A stretch of 64,000 bases of DNA from Sphingomonas zeae (GTDB lineage: Bacteria; Pseudomonadota; Alphaproteobacteria; Sphingomonadales; Sphingomonadaceae), in contig NZ_JACIFA010000001.1 in assembly GCF_014197135.1 (NCBI RefSeq), positions 496,001 through 560,000 of the forward strand, read 5' to 3'. Shown piece after piece: positions 9,075 to 16,873 of the stretch (its first letter is position 1; each line of letters opens with the position of its first letter). The translations under genes and the position numbers were made by a program. A model generated the notes under the pieces. The model saw only the letters and a list, made by a program, of their open reading frames with translations. It was not told the origin of the DNA and did no database searches.

Positions 9075-9205
9075 CGTTCGCGGAGCCCGGCTCGCCGCGC
9101 AGCCTTTCGGCGGCGAGGTGGGAACGCTAGACTTCGCCAGGAAAAGAAACGGGGGCGGCTCGCCGCATGCGAGCTGGTCCCGCAGGCTGGAGATCGGGAG
9201 GCGAT

Positions 9206-9565
9206 ATGAAAGGCAGCGCAATCGGCATCACGGGGGCGGTGTGCCTGGTGATCGGATTCGGCGCGGGCTTCGCGCTCCGGCCGGTGCTGTCACCCGTCGC
9301 GGCATCGCCGGCAGCGGCGGCCGGCGTGGCGCAGCCGACCGAGGAAGAGGCGACCGCCGCCGTGCGGCGTCATCGCCTCTTCACGGGTACCTCGCTGGCG
9401 AACGCGACGCTGAAGCTGGGGGACTGTTCTCCGGGCGGTGTCGGCCCCGGGGTGACCTGCATGACGCAGCTCGTGATGGACCCGACCCGTCCCAACGCGA
9501 CGCCGCAGAATCGGCCGATCGGCTTCGCCCGCGTGAACGGTCAGTGGGAGGTGGCGGTCTGGTAG
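9206..9565 (+). CDS. Hypothetical protein with N-terminal signal anchor (119 aa)
   Basis: GGGAGG lies 4-5 bases before the ATG at 9206, so this start is chosen over the in-frame position at 9167. The product begins MKGSAIGITGAVCLVIGFGA, a single hydrophobic helix acting as a signal anchor or uncleaved signal peptide, followed by an Ala-rich linker and a small domain with two cysteines (in LGDCSPGG and GVTCMTQL). These could form a disulfide in the periplasm. The gene is transcribed opposite to its large neighbours. Similar anchored small proteins accompany conjugative elements. Function unknown. Confidence 0.7.
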   Translation: MKGSAIGITGAVCLVIGFGAGFALRPVLSPVAASPAAAAGVAQPTEEEATAAVRRHRLFTGTSLANATLKLGDCSPGGVGPGVTCMTQLVMDPTRPNATPQNRPIGFARVNGQWEVAVW

Positions 9566-9571
9566 GGCCGG

Positions 9572-10216
9572 CTATCCGAACCGGCGCCCGCTGCCGGTGA
9601 AGGTGTAGCCATTGGCGAGGATCGCTTCATCGATCACCTCATCCGAGGTCAGATAGTTATATTCGCGTTCGAGCTGGCGATAGAGCCAGCGCGCGAGATC
9701 GCGCAGCGGCTCGATCACGAGGTCCTCGGCGTCCGCCGTCATGTCCTGCCAGGTCGGGCTGTCGCGCTCGACCGCGATCGCCATGCAATATTCGTGATAG
9801 TAGCGGTCTCGGTGCGTGATGCTCACGCGGAGCTGATAGAAGTTGCGGCGCTGAACCGCCTGAAGCGCATCGGCGATGCGGTGAAGGTCCGCGTCGTCGG
9901 GCGCGTGGTCGCGGATGCGGCGCGCGGCGCCTCTGGCGTGATGGTAGCGGCCCTCGAAGCAGGCGCCGTCGCCCTGGTTCCAGAAGCCGGAGAAGTAGAT
10001 GCACGGCTGCTGCCGCGTGCCGCCGCCGTAGAGGCGCACCGGCACCGTGCGCAGCTCGACGCCGAGGATGGCGCAGATGCGCTCGAAATCGTCGAACACG
10101 AACTCGAACCAGTCGTGGTCGATGCCGGCCTCGCGATACCAGGCGCGGGCCCTTTCCTTCGCCGCGTCCGAAAGCTCGTCGAGGCGATAGACGGTGGTTT
10201 CGACGATTTCAGGCAT
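9572..10216 (-). CDS. Conserved mobile-element protein (214 aa), function unknown
   Basis: The start at 10216 follows a GGAGG and overlaps the end of the preceding gene by 8 bases, which fits an operon. The product begins MPEIVETTVYRLDELSDAAK and is rich in aromatic residues and Arg/Asp pairs, without membrane segments. I recall close relatives on sphingomonad and rhizobial elements being annotated as an antitoxin of a toxin-antitoxin stability system, but I see no DNA-binding motif and no partner toxin here. That name should be treated with caution. It closes the run of small genes starting at 11670. Confidence 0.7.
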   Translation of the reverse strand: MPEIVETTVYRLDELSDAAKERARAWYREAGIDHDWFEFVFDDFERICAILGVELRTVPVRLYGGGTRQQPCIYFSGFWNQGDGACFEGRYHHARGAARRIRDHAPDDADLHRIADALQAVQRRNFYQLRVSITHRDRYYHEYCMAIAVERDSPTWQDMTADAEDLVIEPLRDLARWLYRQLEREYNYLTSDEVIDEAILANGYTFTGSGRRFG

Positions 10217-10625
10217 CGGGATCGCCTCCGTCGAGCACTTCGGCGAGCCAGCCATTGGTATAGGTCCATGCGAACGTGGCGCCGGTCGCGAGATCGAGGA
10301 CGTGCGCGCCACCGCCGAAGGCGTTGACGCGCGGGCGCGAGCAGGTGTTGGCGTATTGAAAGCCCCATAGCCCCGTGAGGCCGAAGGCGGCGGCGCAGCG
10401 CCTGACGAACTGGATCAGCCGCTCGGGGTCCCCCGTCATGTCGTCGCGCATCCAGAGCTGGGTGCCCCCATGCTCCGGTTCGATGGAAAGGAGGAAGCCG
10501 TCGGAGGGCGGCTCCTCCGATGCTCCCTCCTCGGAGAGCGCGTTGTAGAGGTCAAGCGCACGGGCGGCGTTGTCGGGCGTGCCGACGTCGAGCAGGCACG
10601 AGAAATGAGTGAAGTAATCGGCCAT
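10209..10625 (-). CDS. Conserved hypothetical protein (138 aa)
   Basis: The ATG at 10625 has AAGGAG 6 bases upstream, preceded by a 7-bp hairpin (10649-10668). The product begins MADYFTHFSCLLDVGTPDNA, is acidic and contains a Trp/Phe-rich middle (TGLWGFQYANTC). No membrane segment or catalytic motif is evident. Its stop overlaps the next gene's start, so the two are likely co-translated. Family not named; it looks like a standard accessory gene of this type of element. Confidence 0.65.
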   Translation of the reverse strand: MADYFTHFSCLLDVGTPDNAARALDLYNALSEEGASEEPPSDGFLLSIEPEHGGTQLWMRDDMTGDPERLIQFVRRCAAAFGLTGLWGFQYANTCSRPRVNAFGGGAHVLDLATGATFAWTYTNGWLAEVLDGGDPDA

Positions 10626-10648
10626 GTCAGGCTCCTTGAAACGCAAGT

Positions 10649-10668
10649 GCCCGGCGCGATGGCCGGGC
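10649..10668 (-). repeat. Intercistronic hairpin, copy 1
   Basis: GCCCGGC (10649-10655) and GCCGGGC (10662-10668) form a 7-bp stem. On the minus strand it is followed by ACTTGCGTTTCA and then the AAGGAG ribosome site of the gene starting at 10625. A second hairpin with nearly the same stem and the same CGTTTCA tail lies at 11401-11423 before another gene of the run. Confidence 0.5.
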
Positions 10669-10696
10669 TTCGGAGTTGCGGGTCGATGGGTGAGGA

Positions 10697-10969
10697 TCAG
10701 GCGGCGGGCGGCCTGTGGATCCGGTCGTCGTCGAACTCGATGTCCTCGATCACGGTTTCTCGGCCGTCGCCCGTGCAGCGGTCGATGAAGGCGATGACGC
10801 CTTCCCGGCGCTCGTCGGTATCGATGTGGTCTGGAGAGGCCGTCGACTCCACGACGACGGCGGCCGCCGTCTTGGCCTTCTCGATCGCTTCCGCGTCGCT
10901 CGCGGCCTGGACGGTCAGCGTGTCATAGGCGCGAAGCCAGAAGCCGATCTTGACGATGTAGTCGCTCAT
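10697..10969 (-). CDS. Small conserved hypothetical protein (90 aa)
   Basis: The start at 10969 overlaps the stop of the preceding gene as ATGA and has GGGAGG upstream, so it is translationally coupled. The product begins MSDYIVKIGFWLRAYDTLTV, has a predicted beta-alpha arrangement, then a strongly acidic C-terminal half (FIDRCTG, VIEDIEFDDD). An acidic small protein on a mobile element can be a DNA mimic or a binding partner of a basic protein, but nothing proves that here. Family unknown. Confidence 0.65.
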   Translation of the reverse strand: MSDYIVKIGFWLRAYDTLTVQAASDAEAIEKAKTAAAVVVESTASPDHIDTDERREGVIAFIDRCTGDGRETVIEDIEFDDDRIHRPPAA

Positions 10970-11379
10970 GACGGGCCTCCCGCGTCGGGATCGCGCGCAC
11001 CAGCGACGATCGCATTGGCCTTGCGGACGGCGGACTGCGCCGCCGGCAGCCAGCGCCCGAAGTCATGGGCGGAGAGGCCCGTAGGCTGAGCGACCGAGGA
11101 AAGCTGCGCGAGCAGCTCGGCGAAGTGGTCGGCCTTGCGCTGGACGGTTTCATCGAACTGGCTCGGAATAGGCAGCAACGGCACGCTGTAGGGATCGACC
11201 GCGCCGGGCCAGGCGCCGGTGACATGGGTCTCGCCGGCGCATTCAAAGTCTTCCCTGGAACCCTCCCAGTCGTCGTCCTCGATGGCAAGGCGGCAGGCTT
11301 CGGCGAGGCTGTTCGCGGCGTAGCGACGCTGCCGATAGACGGGAATCCGGTAGCTGGTTTCGATGGTGAAGCTGGGCAT
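10966..11379 (-). CDS. Conserved hypothetical protein (137 aa)
   Basis: The ATG at 11379 has AGGAG at 8 bases and follows a 9-bp hairpin (11401-11423). The product begins MPSFTIETSYRIPVYRQRRY. The first half contains AANSLAEACRLAIEDDDWEG, a pattern of small alpha-beta domains in mobile-element proteins; the second half is helical. No cysteine cluster, membrane helix or catalytic motif is apparent. It is coupled to the next gene by an ATGA overlap. I cannot assign a function. Confidence 0.65.
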   Translation of the reverse strand: MPSFTIETSYRIPVYRQRRYAANSLAEACRLAIEDDDWEGSREDFECAGETHVTGAWPGAVDPYSVPLLPIPSQFDETVQRKADHFAELLAQLSSVAQPTGLSAHDFGRWLPAAQSAVRKANAIVAGARDPDAGGPS

Positions 11380-11400
11380 GCTGATCTCCTGAAACGAAAG

Positions 11401-11423
11401 GAGCCCGGCACGGGGCCGGGCTC
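11401..11423 (-). repeat. Intercistronic hairpin, copy 2
   Basis: GAGCCCGGC (11401-11409) and GCCGGGCTC (11415-11423) make a perfect 9-bp stem with a 5-base loop. On the minus strand the stem is followed by CTTTCGTTTCAGGAG, the last five bases being the ribosome site of the gene at 11379. It shares the stem core and the CGTTTCA word with the hairpin at 10649-10668. Confidence 0.5.
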
Positions 11424-11448
11424 GTGGGTCGCATGGCGGTGGCGACGG

Positions 11449-11670
11449 CTAGTAGCCGAACCGCCAGGACGGCCAAGCTTGACCGTCATCGGCGGCGCGA
11501 ACGGCCTCGGCGAGATAGACGGCGTCGCCGTCGACCGCGATCGGATCGCGGACAGGCGTTTCGTCGATGACAGTCACCCGGCAGACGAGGCCGTCTTCGA
11601 CTTCGACGTGGACGGGTACGAGATACTGGAAGACGACGCGGCGGGGCGTCGTGGAATCGGGCTGATCCAT
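11449..11670 (-). CDS. Small conserved hypothetical protein (73 aa)
   Basis: The ATG at 11670 has AAGGAC 6 bases upstream; the open frame to 11730 overlaps the preceding stop and hairpin and is not used. The product begins MDQPDSTTPRRVVFQYLVPV and reads as a small beta-rich domain (VHVEVEDGLVCRVTVIDE) ending in an aromatic tail (WPSWRFGY). It is the first of five small genes running to 9572 behind the ParB-like gene. Function unknown. Confidence 0.6.
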   Translation of the reverse strand: MDQPDSTTPRRVVFQYLVPVHVEVEDGLVCRVTVIDETPVRDPIAVDGDAVYLAEAVRAADDGQAWPSWRFGY

Positions 11671-11697
11671 GGTTCGGTCCTTCGGCCAGGGAGATGC

Positions 11698-11717
11698 GGA
11701 GCGGCCGAAGCCGCCCC
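11698..11717 (-). terminator. Hairpin with TTCG tetraloop after the ParB-like gene
   Basis: Read on the minus strand, GGGGCGGC and GCCGCTCC form an 8-bp stem closed by a TTCG tetraloop just downstream of the ParB-like stop codon at 11727. There is no T tract, so it may be an RNA-stabilising or processing hairpin between the ParB-like gene and the small genes behind it rather than a full terminator. Confidence 0.45.
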
Positions 11718-11726
11718 GCTGGTCCG

Positions 11727-13859
11727 TCACTCGGCGGCGGCGAGGTGGCGTTCCTCGTCGTCCGCGTCGGTCGAGACCTCGTCCTCGTCGTCGCCGTTGA
11801 GGAATGCCGGCAACGCGGCGCCCTCGTCGTGCCCAGCCTCGCTATCGGCGGCGAGTTCGGCGTCGAGCAGGCGGAGCGGCTCGGGCAGCCAGCCGGCATC
11901 CGCCAGCAACCGCTCGGCCTCCTTGGCCATGTCGCCCTTCTTGAGGTGATCGATGAGCTGCGCGGCCTGCTCGCCGGCGCCCTCGCGCACCGCCTGCAGG
12001 ATGCGGGGCTTGGTGACGCGCCCGAGATAGTTGTCGACCGTAGGGCGCCAGCCGACGTCCACCATGTCGAGCCCGGTCGCGCGCGCCAGACGGTCGGCCT
12101 GCGCGAGCCGCATGTCGAGCGTGTGCTGCGAGACGCCGCTGGAGCTGTGCGGGTTCGGCCGCTCGTAGAGCGCATTCACGCCAAAGCTGACGCAATGCGC
12201 CAGGAGCGCCATGCGGCTGGCGTCGTCGAGGCTGGCGAGCCAGTCCCAGAGGGCTTCGTCGTCCTTCGGAACGTCGGCGGCCCAGGCATCGTGACGGTCT
12301 TGCACCGCGCGCGCGGAGGGGCTGTCCTTCAGGTCGGTATCCTGAACGGGGAAGTAGATATCCCTCACCGACGCCTCCAGGGCGCCGTTATACATGCGCG
12401 TCATGAACCTGTCGGAGACGAGCTTGTGGAGCAGCGCCGTCATGGCGATGTGCGGATTGTCCGCCACCGCGTTGCGCAACGCGAGCGTCCGAGACGCCGT
12501 CAGCTCGACGATCAGGCGCTCGTGGAGCGGCTTGATCGCGTCCTCCTCGTCGTCGTCGGGCTCGGCCGACTGTCCGCCGATGGTGATGACGGCGCGCTGC
12601 ACGGCCGGCGACGCCGGGTCGTTGGCCGCGCCGGACGCGGCCGGGGCATCGTCGCCTTCGGGCTCCGCCGGAGCCTCGTCCTCGGGACGGACATAGCCGC
12701 AGTCCACCGCGAGCGATCCGTCGGCGTCGATGCTGATGAAGACGCCCGCGCGGGCGATCTCGGCGGGATCGTAGATCACCGGACGCTGCTCGAAGGCGTC
12801 GAGCGCCTGTTCGATCTCGCCGAGCCGCTGATCGATCTCGTCCGGCAGTTCGTCGGCTTCCGCATATTCGGATTCGAGCCGATCATATTCGTCGCGCAGA
12901 GCCTCGCGCGACGCGCGCTCCTCGTCGGTCAGATCGATCGTCTCGCCGGCCAGCTCGCGCAGCCCGTGGTCGTGGCCATAGGGGAAGCTGACGGCCACCT
13001 CGATCCACTTCCAGCCCTCGGCCGCGATCGTCTCGGCCTCGGCCTTGAGCTTTTCGGCCACCAGGCGATCGAGAAGCGCCGCGTCCTGCAGCCAGCCGCC
13101 GTCATCGGCCTGGAACAGGTCGCGGACGATGCATCCGCCTGCGGCCTCATAGGCGGCGACGCCGACGAACAGGGCGCGCTTGTCCGAGGCCCGCACGGTG
13201 GTCTCGTTCAGCATGCGCCGGATCTGATAGGGCTCCTTCGACCAGCTCTTGCTGATCGCCTCCCAGACCTGTTCCTGGCGGGCGTGATTGTCGGTGACGG
13301 TGAACGCCATGAGCTGCTCCAGCGTCATGCCGTCGTCGGCATAGACGTCGAGCAGAGTCGGCGAGACCGCGGCCAGGCGCAGGCGCTGCTTGACGACCTG
13401 CACGGTCACGCGATGGGCGGCCGCGATGTCCTCCTCGGGCGTGCCCTTGAGGCGCATGTCCTGAAAGGCGCGGAATTCGTCTAGCGGATGCAGCGGCTCG
13501 CGATCGGTGTTCTCGATGAGGGACACTTCCTCATCGAGGATGGGATCGCCGGCGGGGCGGACGACGCACGGCACGAGGGCCGTCTTGGCGAGCCGCTTCT
13601 GCTTCACCAGCAGCTCGAGAGCCCGAAACCGGCGACCGCCGGCCGGCACCTCGAACAAGCCGGTCTCCTTGCCCTCCTGATCCACCACGGGGCGGACGCT
13701 GAGGCTCTGGATGAGGCCGCGACGGGCGATCGAGACCGCCAGGTCGTCGATCGAAACGCCGGCCTTCACGCGCCGGACGTTCCTCTGGCTCAGCACCAGC
13801 TTGTTGAAGGGAATGTCGCGCGCCGGCGACAGGATGATCTTCTGAACAGTAGTAGCCAT
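11727..13859 (-). CDS. Large ParB/RepB-family protein
   Basis: This 710-residue protein has a ParB N-terminal domain at about 15-125, with SQRNVRR (24-30), VPAGGRRFRAL (71-81, the position of the usual GERRxRA box) and ENTDREPLHPLDEF. A helix-turn-helix region follows at about 140-175 (IAAAHRVTVQVVKQRLRLA). Classical chromosomal ParB proteins are about 300 residues, so more than 400 residues here are extra: long acidic and Ala-rich linkers, a glutamate-rich coiled coil and a conserved C-terminal domain. No ParA gene is adjacent. Large ParB-like proteins of this sort are hallmarks of alphaproteobacterial ICEs and plasmids, where they act in gene control or maintenance. A conserved leader hairpin sits directly before the start. 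Confidence 0.85.
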   Translation of the reverse strand: MATTVQKIILSPARDIPFNKLVLSQRNVRRVKAGVSIDDLAVSIARRGLIQSLSVRPVVDQEGKETGLFEVPAGGRRFRALELLVKQKRLAKTALVPCVVRPAGDPILDEEVSLIENTDREPLHPLDEFRAFQDMRLKGTPEEDIAAAHRVTVQVVKQRLRLAAVSPTLLDVYADDGMTLEQLMAFTVTDNHARQEQVWEAISKSWSKEPYQIRRMLNETTVRASDKRALFVGVAAYEAAGGCIVRDLFQADDGGWLQDAALLDRLVAEKLKAEAETIAAEGWKWIEVAVSFPYGHDHGLRELAGETIDLTDEERASREALRDEYDRLESEYAEADELPDEIDQRLGEIEQALDAFEQRPVIYDPAEIARAGVFISIDADGSLAVDCGYVRPEDEAPAEPEGDDAPAASGAANDPASPAVQRAVITIGGQSAEPDDDEEDAIKPLHERLIVELTASRTLALRNAVADNPHIAMTALLHKLVSDRFMTRMYNGALEASVRDIYFPVQDTDLKDSPSARAVQDRHDAWAADVPKDDEALWDWLASLDDASRMALLAHCVSFGVNALYERPNPHSSSGVSQHTLDMRLAQADRLARATGLDMVDVGWRPTVDNYLGRVTKPRILQAVREGAGEQAAQLIDHLKKGDMAKEAERLLADAGWLPEPLRLLDAELAADSEAGHDEGAALPAFLNGDDEDEVSTDADDEERHLAAAE

Positions 13860-13869
13860 CGGGATTTAC

Positions 13870-13945
13870 TCCGCGACGGGCGGTCGAGAGACTCTCTCTC
13901 AACCTCCAACCCGTCACGAAATCCCGGCCCTCCTCTGCCTCTCTT
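13870..13945 (-). promoter_or_regulatory. Leader hairpin, family A, copy 1
   Basis: Upstream of the ParB-like gene, an outer stem GACGGG (13875-13880) with CCCGTC (13910-13915) encloses an inner 8-bp stem made of TTGAGAGA and TCTCTCGA on the minus strand. Nearly the same 45 bases stand before the ArdC gene (16600-16680). Differences within the inner stem keep pairing (T-A and T-G in one copy, T-G and C-G in the other). This suggests a structured 5' leader that controls both genes. Confidence 0.6.
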
Positions 13946-14153
13946 CTGCCGGCGCGGCGACCGTGATCCGGCAGAAGATATCGCCGCCGGACGTCCTGTG
14001 GCATAGGGCAAGGGCGACTATAATAGTCGCCGTGGGCGCCGGCATTGGGCGGGCGCCTTTCAGCACGAGGGTGGTGGGACGTATCGAGCAGGATGGTCGT
14101 CGCGTCACCACAGGCCGGCCGGGCCGTAGCGCAGGCGGGTCGCGGGAGATGTC

Positions 14154-14444
14154 ATGAAGACGGCCATTGCCGAGGAGCGGCGCTCAGCGCCCTGGGGTTG
14201 GATCAGGAACTTCGCGGGATGGCGGCCACGACGGCATCGCGTATCGAGCGCCGATCGCGCGCTCATTTGCGCCCAGGGCAAGGCGTTGACGCTGCTGCTC
14301 ACCGCGCTCCAGGCGCGCGGCCATCTTCAGGTCGGCGAGTTCGCCGATATGCTCGGCGTGTTCAGCGTCGTCGTCGGAAAGGACGACGATCTCGAAGGCG
14401 ATATCCTGGCGGTCTGGGCGGCAATCAGGAAGGAGAGCCTGTAG
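14154..14444 (+). CDS. Small hypothetical protein (96 aa)
   Basis: GGGAG stands 5 bases before the ATG at 14154. The product begins MKTAIAEERRSAPWGWIRNF and has a basic N-terminal third, followed by a helical part (ICAQGKALTLLLTALQARGH) and an acidic end. No known motif is visible. It runs opposite to its neighbours and converges on the gene ending at 14516, from which it is separated by a bidirectional hairpin. Coding status rests on the ribosome site and normal amino-acid composition. Confidence 0.55.
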   Translation: MKTAIAEERRSAPWGWIRNFAGWRPRRHRVSSADRALICAQGKALTLLLTALQARGHLQVGEFADMLGVFSVVVGKDDDLEGDILAVWAAIRKESL

Positions 14445-14466
14445 GGACTGGCGCGCAGGCGCTAAG

Positions 14467-14494
14467 CCGGAAAGACGTCATTGCGTCTCTCCGG
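14467..14494. terminator. Bidirectional terminator-like hairpin
   Basis: CCGGAAAGACG and CGTCTCTCCGG pair over 10 of 11 positions (one A-C mismatch) around a 6-base TCATTG loop. It lies in the 71-base gap between two convergent genes (stops at 14444 and 14516), the expected place for a shared terminator. Neither side has a strong T tract. Confidence 0.5.
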
Positions 14495-14515
14495 CCTCCC
14501 GGGTCCTGCCGCTAT

Positions 14516-15280
14516 TCAAACCCGTCCGCAGAGCGGATTGACGCGTCGGACGATGACGGGACGCGTGTCGGCCGCCTGCGCGAGCCGCCGGATCAAAGAA
14601 AGATCCGCTTCGGAGCAATCCCCGCGCACCTCGATGTCGACCCAGTGGCCGGCCCGACCGACATGGGAGTCGCGCAGGCGATGATTGGACGAGGTGTAGA
14701 AGCTCTCGTTCGGATCGATCAGGCGTACCCGCGACGTCAGGAAGAGGATGCCGGAGCCGAGATTGCCGCAGAAGAGCAGCTCGTCGGCCGGGGTCGTCTT
14801 CGGCCCGCCGCCGACCGACTTTCGTCCGATCTGGCGAAAAGCCTCCTCGAAAGTGGCGGGATTGGCGGTGATCCGCGCCTGGGTCTGTTGATGAAAGAGC
14901 CATGGCGGGCGATCGGGATCGAGACGGCCGATGGCGATCTGATGGAGAAAGTCCGCGAAACTCGCGGGGTCGGCGGGGTACGGGCAGGTACGCCACAGGG
15001 CGCGAACCTTGCGCCGGAGCGGAGCGGGCAGCGCGAAGAGCCTGGCCCGGGCCTCGCGCCAGCGAGCCGCGCGTTGACGGCGCTGTTCATGCTCGCGGTC
15101 GATCCACCAGACATGACGGCGGGCCATCTCCTCGTCGACATCGCGCTGGCCGGCGGCGATCGCGTCGGCGAAGAGCGGCAGGGCGTCGCGCTCGCGGCGC
15201 TGCTTGCGGAGGAGCGCCGCGCGTTTGCGCGGCGTCTCCCGATAGGCGGTTGGGCGCGGCCAGCGACGGAAGCGCATCAT
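14516..15280 (-). CDS. Conserved mobile-element protein (254 aa), function unknown
   Basis: The start at 15280 overlaps the preceding stop as ATGA. The product begins MMRFRRWPRPTAYRETPRKR, is highly basic for the first 100 residues (Arg-rich, suggesting nucleic-acid contact) and then becomes mixed, with an LLFCGNLGSGILFLTSRVRL segment and a C-terminal beta-rich part. No enzyme motif is recognised. It is the last gene of the ardC-DUF2958-unknown run, an order often seen on alphaproteobacterial elements. Function unknown. Confidence 0.65.
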   Translation of the reverse strand: MMRFRRWPRPTAYRETPRKRAALLRKQRRERDALPLFADAIAAGQRDVDEEMARRHVWWIDREHEQRRQRAARWREARARLFALPAPLRRKVRALWRTCPYPADPASFADFLHQIAIGRLDPDRPPWLFHQQTQARITANPATFEEAFRQIGRKSVGGGPKTTPADELLFCGNLGSGILFLTSRVRLIDPNESFYTSSNHRLRDSHVGRAGHWVDIEVRGDCSEADLSLIRRLAQAADTRPVIVRRVNPLCGRV

Positions 15281-15648
15281 ACGTCCTCCCGGCTGGCGTG
15301 ATGAACCGCATGAAGCACGCGCTCGGCGGCTCGAATGCTCCCGGTCCTGCGCGCCGCCTCGGCCCAGGCCGAGATCGGGAACAGGCCCTCGAACAGGATG
15401 TCGCGCTCGATGCCGAGGCCGAACGGCAGGCGCACCGCCGCGAGTTCCGACAGGCTGAACGACCCGAGCTCAGGCTCGCCAAGATCGGCGAGACCGAACA
15501 GGGTGTCGCCGTCGGCGTCGAGTTCGGTGGCGAGCCAGACGCCTTCGCCCAGCGGGTTGAAGAACTTGACCACGGGCATAGGGTCGGCGTCCGCCTGCCG
15601 GCCGTTCGCCAGCAGGCGCTGGCGCAGCTCGGAAGTGAGGAGGATCAT
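15277..15648 (-). CDS. DUF2958 domain-containing protein
   Basis: This 123-residue protein begins MILLTSELRQRLLANGRQAD and continues VVKFFNPLGEGVWLATELDADGD, the characteristic pattern of DUF2958 (LxxNG, PVVKxFxPxGxxTWLxTE, DTLFGLADLG, FSLSEL). The domain is of unknown biochemical role and is typically found on conjugative plasmids and ICEs next to antirestriction and replication genes. It overlaps the ArdC gene upstream and the unknown gene downstream as ATGA, so the three form one translationally coupled operon. Confidence 0.85.
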   Translation of the reverse strand: MILLTSELRQRLLANGRQADADPMPVVKFFNPLGEGVWLATELDADGDTLFGLADLGEPELGSFSLSELAAVRLPFGLGIERDILFEGLFPISAWAEAARRTGSIRAAERVLHAVHHASREDV

Positions 15649-16592
15649 GCCGCCCTCCTGTCGGTCGAAGGTGCGGCCTGGTCGTCCGCGGGCAGGAAGG
15701 CGAGCAGCCAGTCGGCCGCCTTGCTCGCCTGGCTGGCGGCGCGGACAATGGCGCGATTGTCCTCGCGCAGCACCTCCAGCCAGGAGCCGATATAGTCGGC
15801 ATGCCTGACGGTCGGCACGATGCCGATCGAGGCGCAGCAGAAGGCGGCGTTCATTTCGGCGACCAGTTCCTCGAACGCGTATTTCTTGGTGCCGAAGGAG
15901 CCGGAGAAGTCGCGGTTGAGCCGCGAGGGGTGGCCGCTGGCGTGGCCCAGCTCGTGGAGCGCCGTGCGGTGCCAGTTGATGGGCTCGAAATAGGCCTGCG
16001 GCGGCGGAACCTGCACATAGTCGAGCGCCGGCACATAGAAGGCGCGGTTGCCGCCGATGCGGAAGTCGATGCCGGTCGCGCGGATCAGCGCTTCGACCCG
16101 CGGCTCGATGAGGCCGGGCGGCGGCGGCGCGACGAACGCGACATCCTCCGGCAGGTTCTCACATTGTGCGGCGTTGAAGACGGTGAAGCGCTTGAGGAAC
16201 GGAATGGCCTGGGCTTCCTCACCCGTCTCGCGGGCCCGGCGCTTTTCGTCGTCCGGCACGAAGCGGTCCGCATAGACGACGGTCGTGCCGCGCTCGCCCT
16301 TGCGAACATTGCCGCCGAGCGCGAGGGCTTGGCGGAACGTCAGCCAACTCTGACCAGGGAAGCCGTGCTCGATGACGGCGCCCCACAGGATCAGCACATT
16401 GATCCCTGAATAGTGCCGGTCCGTCGCGGCGTTCCGCGGCATGGCGAGCGGCGCCTTCGCCGCCGCCGTTCCCCATGGCTGGACCCAGGGGACGCGCCCC
16501 GCCTCCAGCTCGGCGATGATCTTGCCGGTGATTTCGTCGTAAAGGCTCGTCCGGTCCTGGCCGGCGCGAGCGGGTGCGGTCTTTCTGGACAT
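15645..16592 (-). CDS. ardC: ArdC-type antirestriction protein with zincin domain
   Basis: The ATG at 16592 gives 315 residues; the longer frame to 16757 only translates the leader. Residues about 15-130 match the DUF1738 ssDNA-binding domain (DEITGKIIAELEAGRVPWVQ, then YSGINVLILW). Residues about 180-300 form a zincin-like metallopeptidase domain with HELGH at 213-217 and a Glu-containing helix downstream. ArdC proteins protect incoming single-stranded DNA from host restriction during conjugation. The HExxH motif suggests metal binding; protease activity has not generally been shown for the family. It heads a three-gene operon and is preceded by a leader hairpin almost identical to that of the ParB-like gene. 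Confidence 0.88.
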   Translation of the reverse strand: MSRKTAPARAGQDRTSLYDEITGKIIAELEAGRVPWVQPWGTAAAKAPLAMPRNAATDRHYSGINVLILWGAVIEHGFPGQSWLTFRQALALGGNVRKGERGTTVVYADRFVPDDEKRRARETGEEAQAIPFLKRFTVFNAAQCENLPEDVAFVAPPPPGLIEPRVEALIRATGIDFRIGGNRAFYVPALDYVQVPPPQAYFEPINWHRTALHELGHASGHPSRLNRDFSGSFGTKKYAFEELVAEMNAAFCCASIGIVPTVRHADYIGSWLEVLREDNRAIVRAASQASKAADWLLAFLPADDQAAPSTDRRAA

Positions 16593-16599
16593 CGCGGAT

Positions 16600-16680
16600 C
16601 TCCGCGACGGGCGACCGAGAGCCTCTCTCTCGACCTCCAACCCGTCACGGCAAAGCCGGTCCGCACTCTCCCTCTCGGGG
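16600..16680 (-). promoter_or_regulatory. Leader hairpin, family A, copy 2
   Basis: GACGGG (16606-16611) and CCCGTC (16641-16646) enclose an inner stem (CGAGAG with CTCTCG on the minus strand), directly upstream of the ArdC start. Roughly 40 of 45 bases match the copy at 13870. The end nearest the start codon carries the same CTCCGCGACGGG word (plus strand). Probably a 5' leader that co-regulates the ArdC and ParB-like genes. Confidence 0.6.
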
Positions 16681-16873
16681 GCGTTGCGGGGTCTCCCCGC
16701 AGAAGGGGTCGGCCGAGACCCGGGGCTCGGACGCAGGGGAACGCGTTCCCCTCTCAAGCATGCTTAATTCCAAATTTAGCAATTATGAAAAGATGGCCTT
16801 CAGTTTGAAGGACTAGAATGGCCGGCAGAGACGTGTTTCCCCAATCGGACACCGTCACCGATGGGCGGTCGAG

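Noticed and set aside
11694..13484. 596-residue plus-strand open frame
   Set aside because: Antisense to the ParB-like gene, low-complexity composition and no ribosome site.
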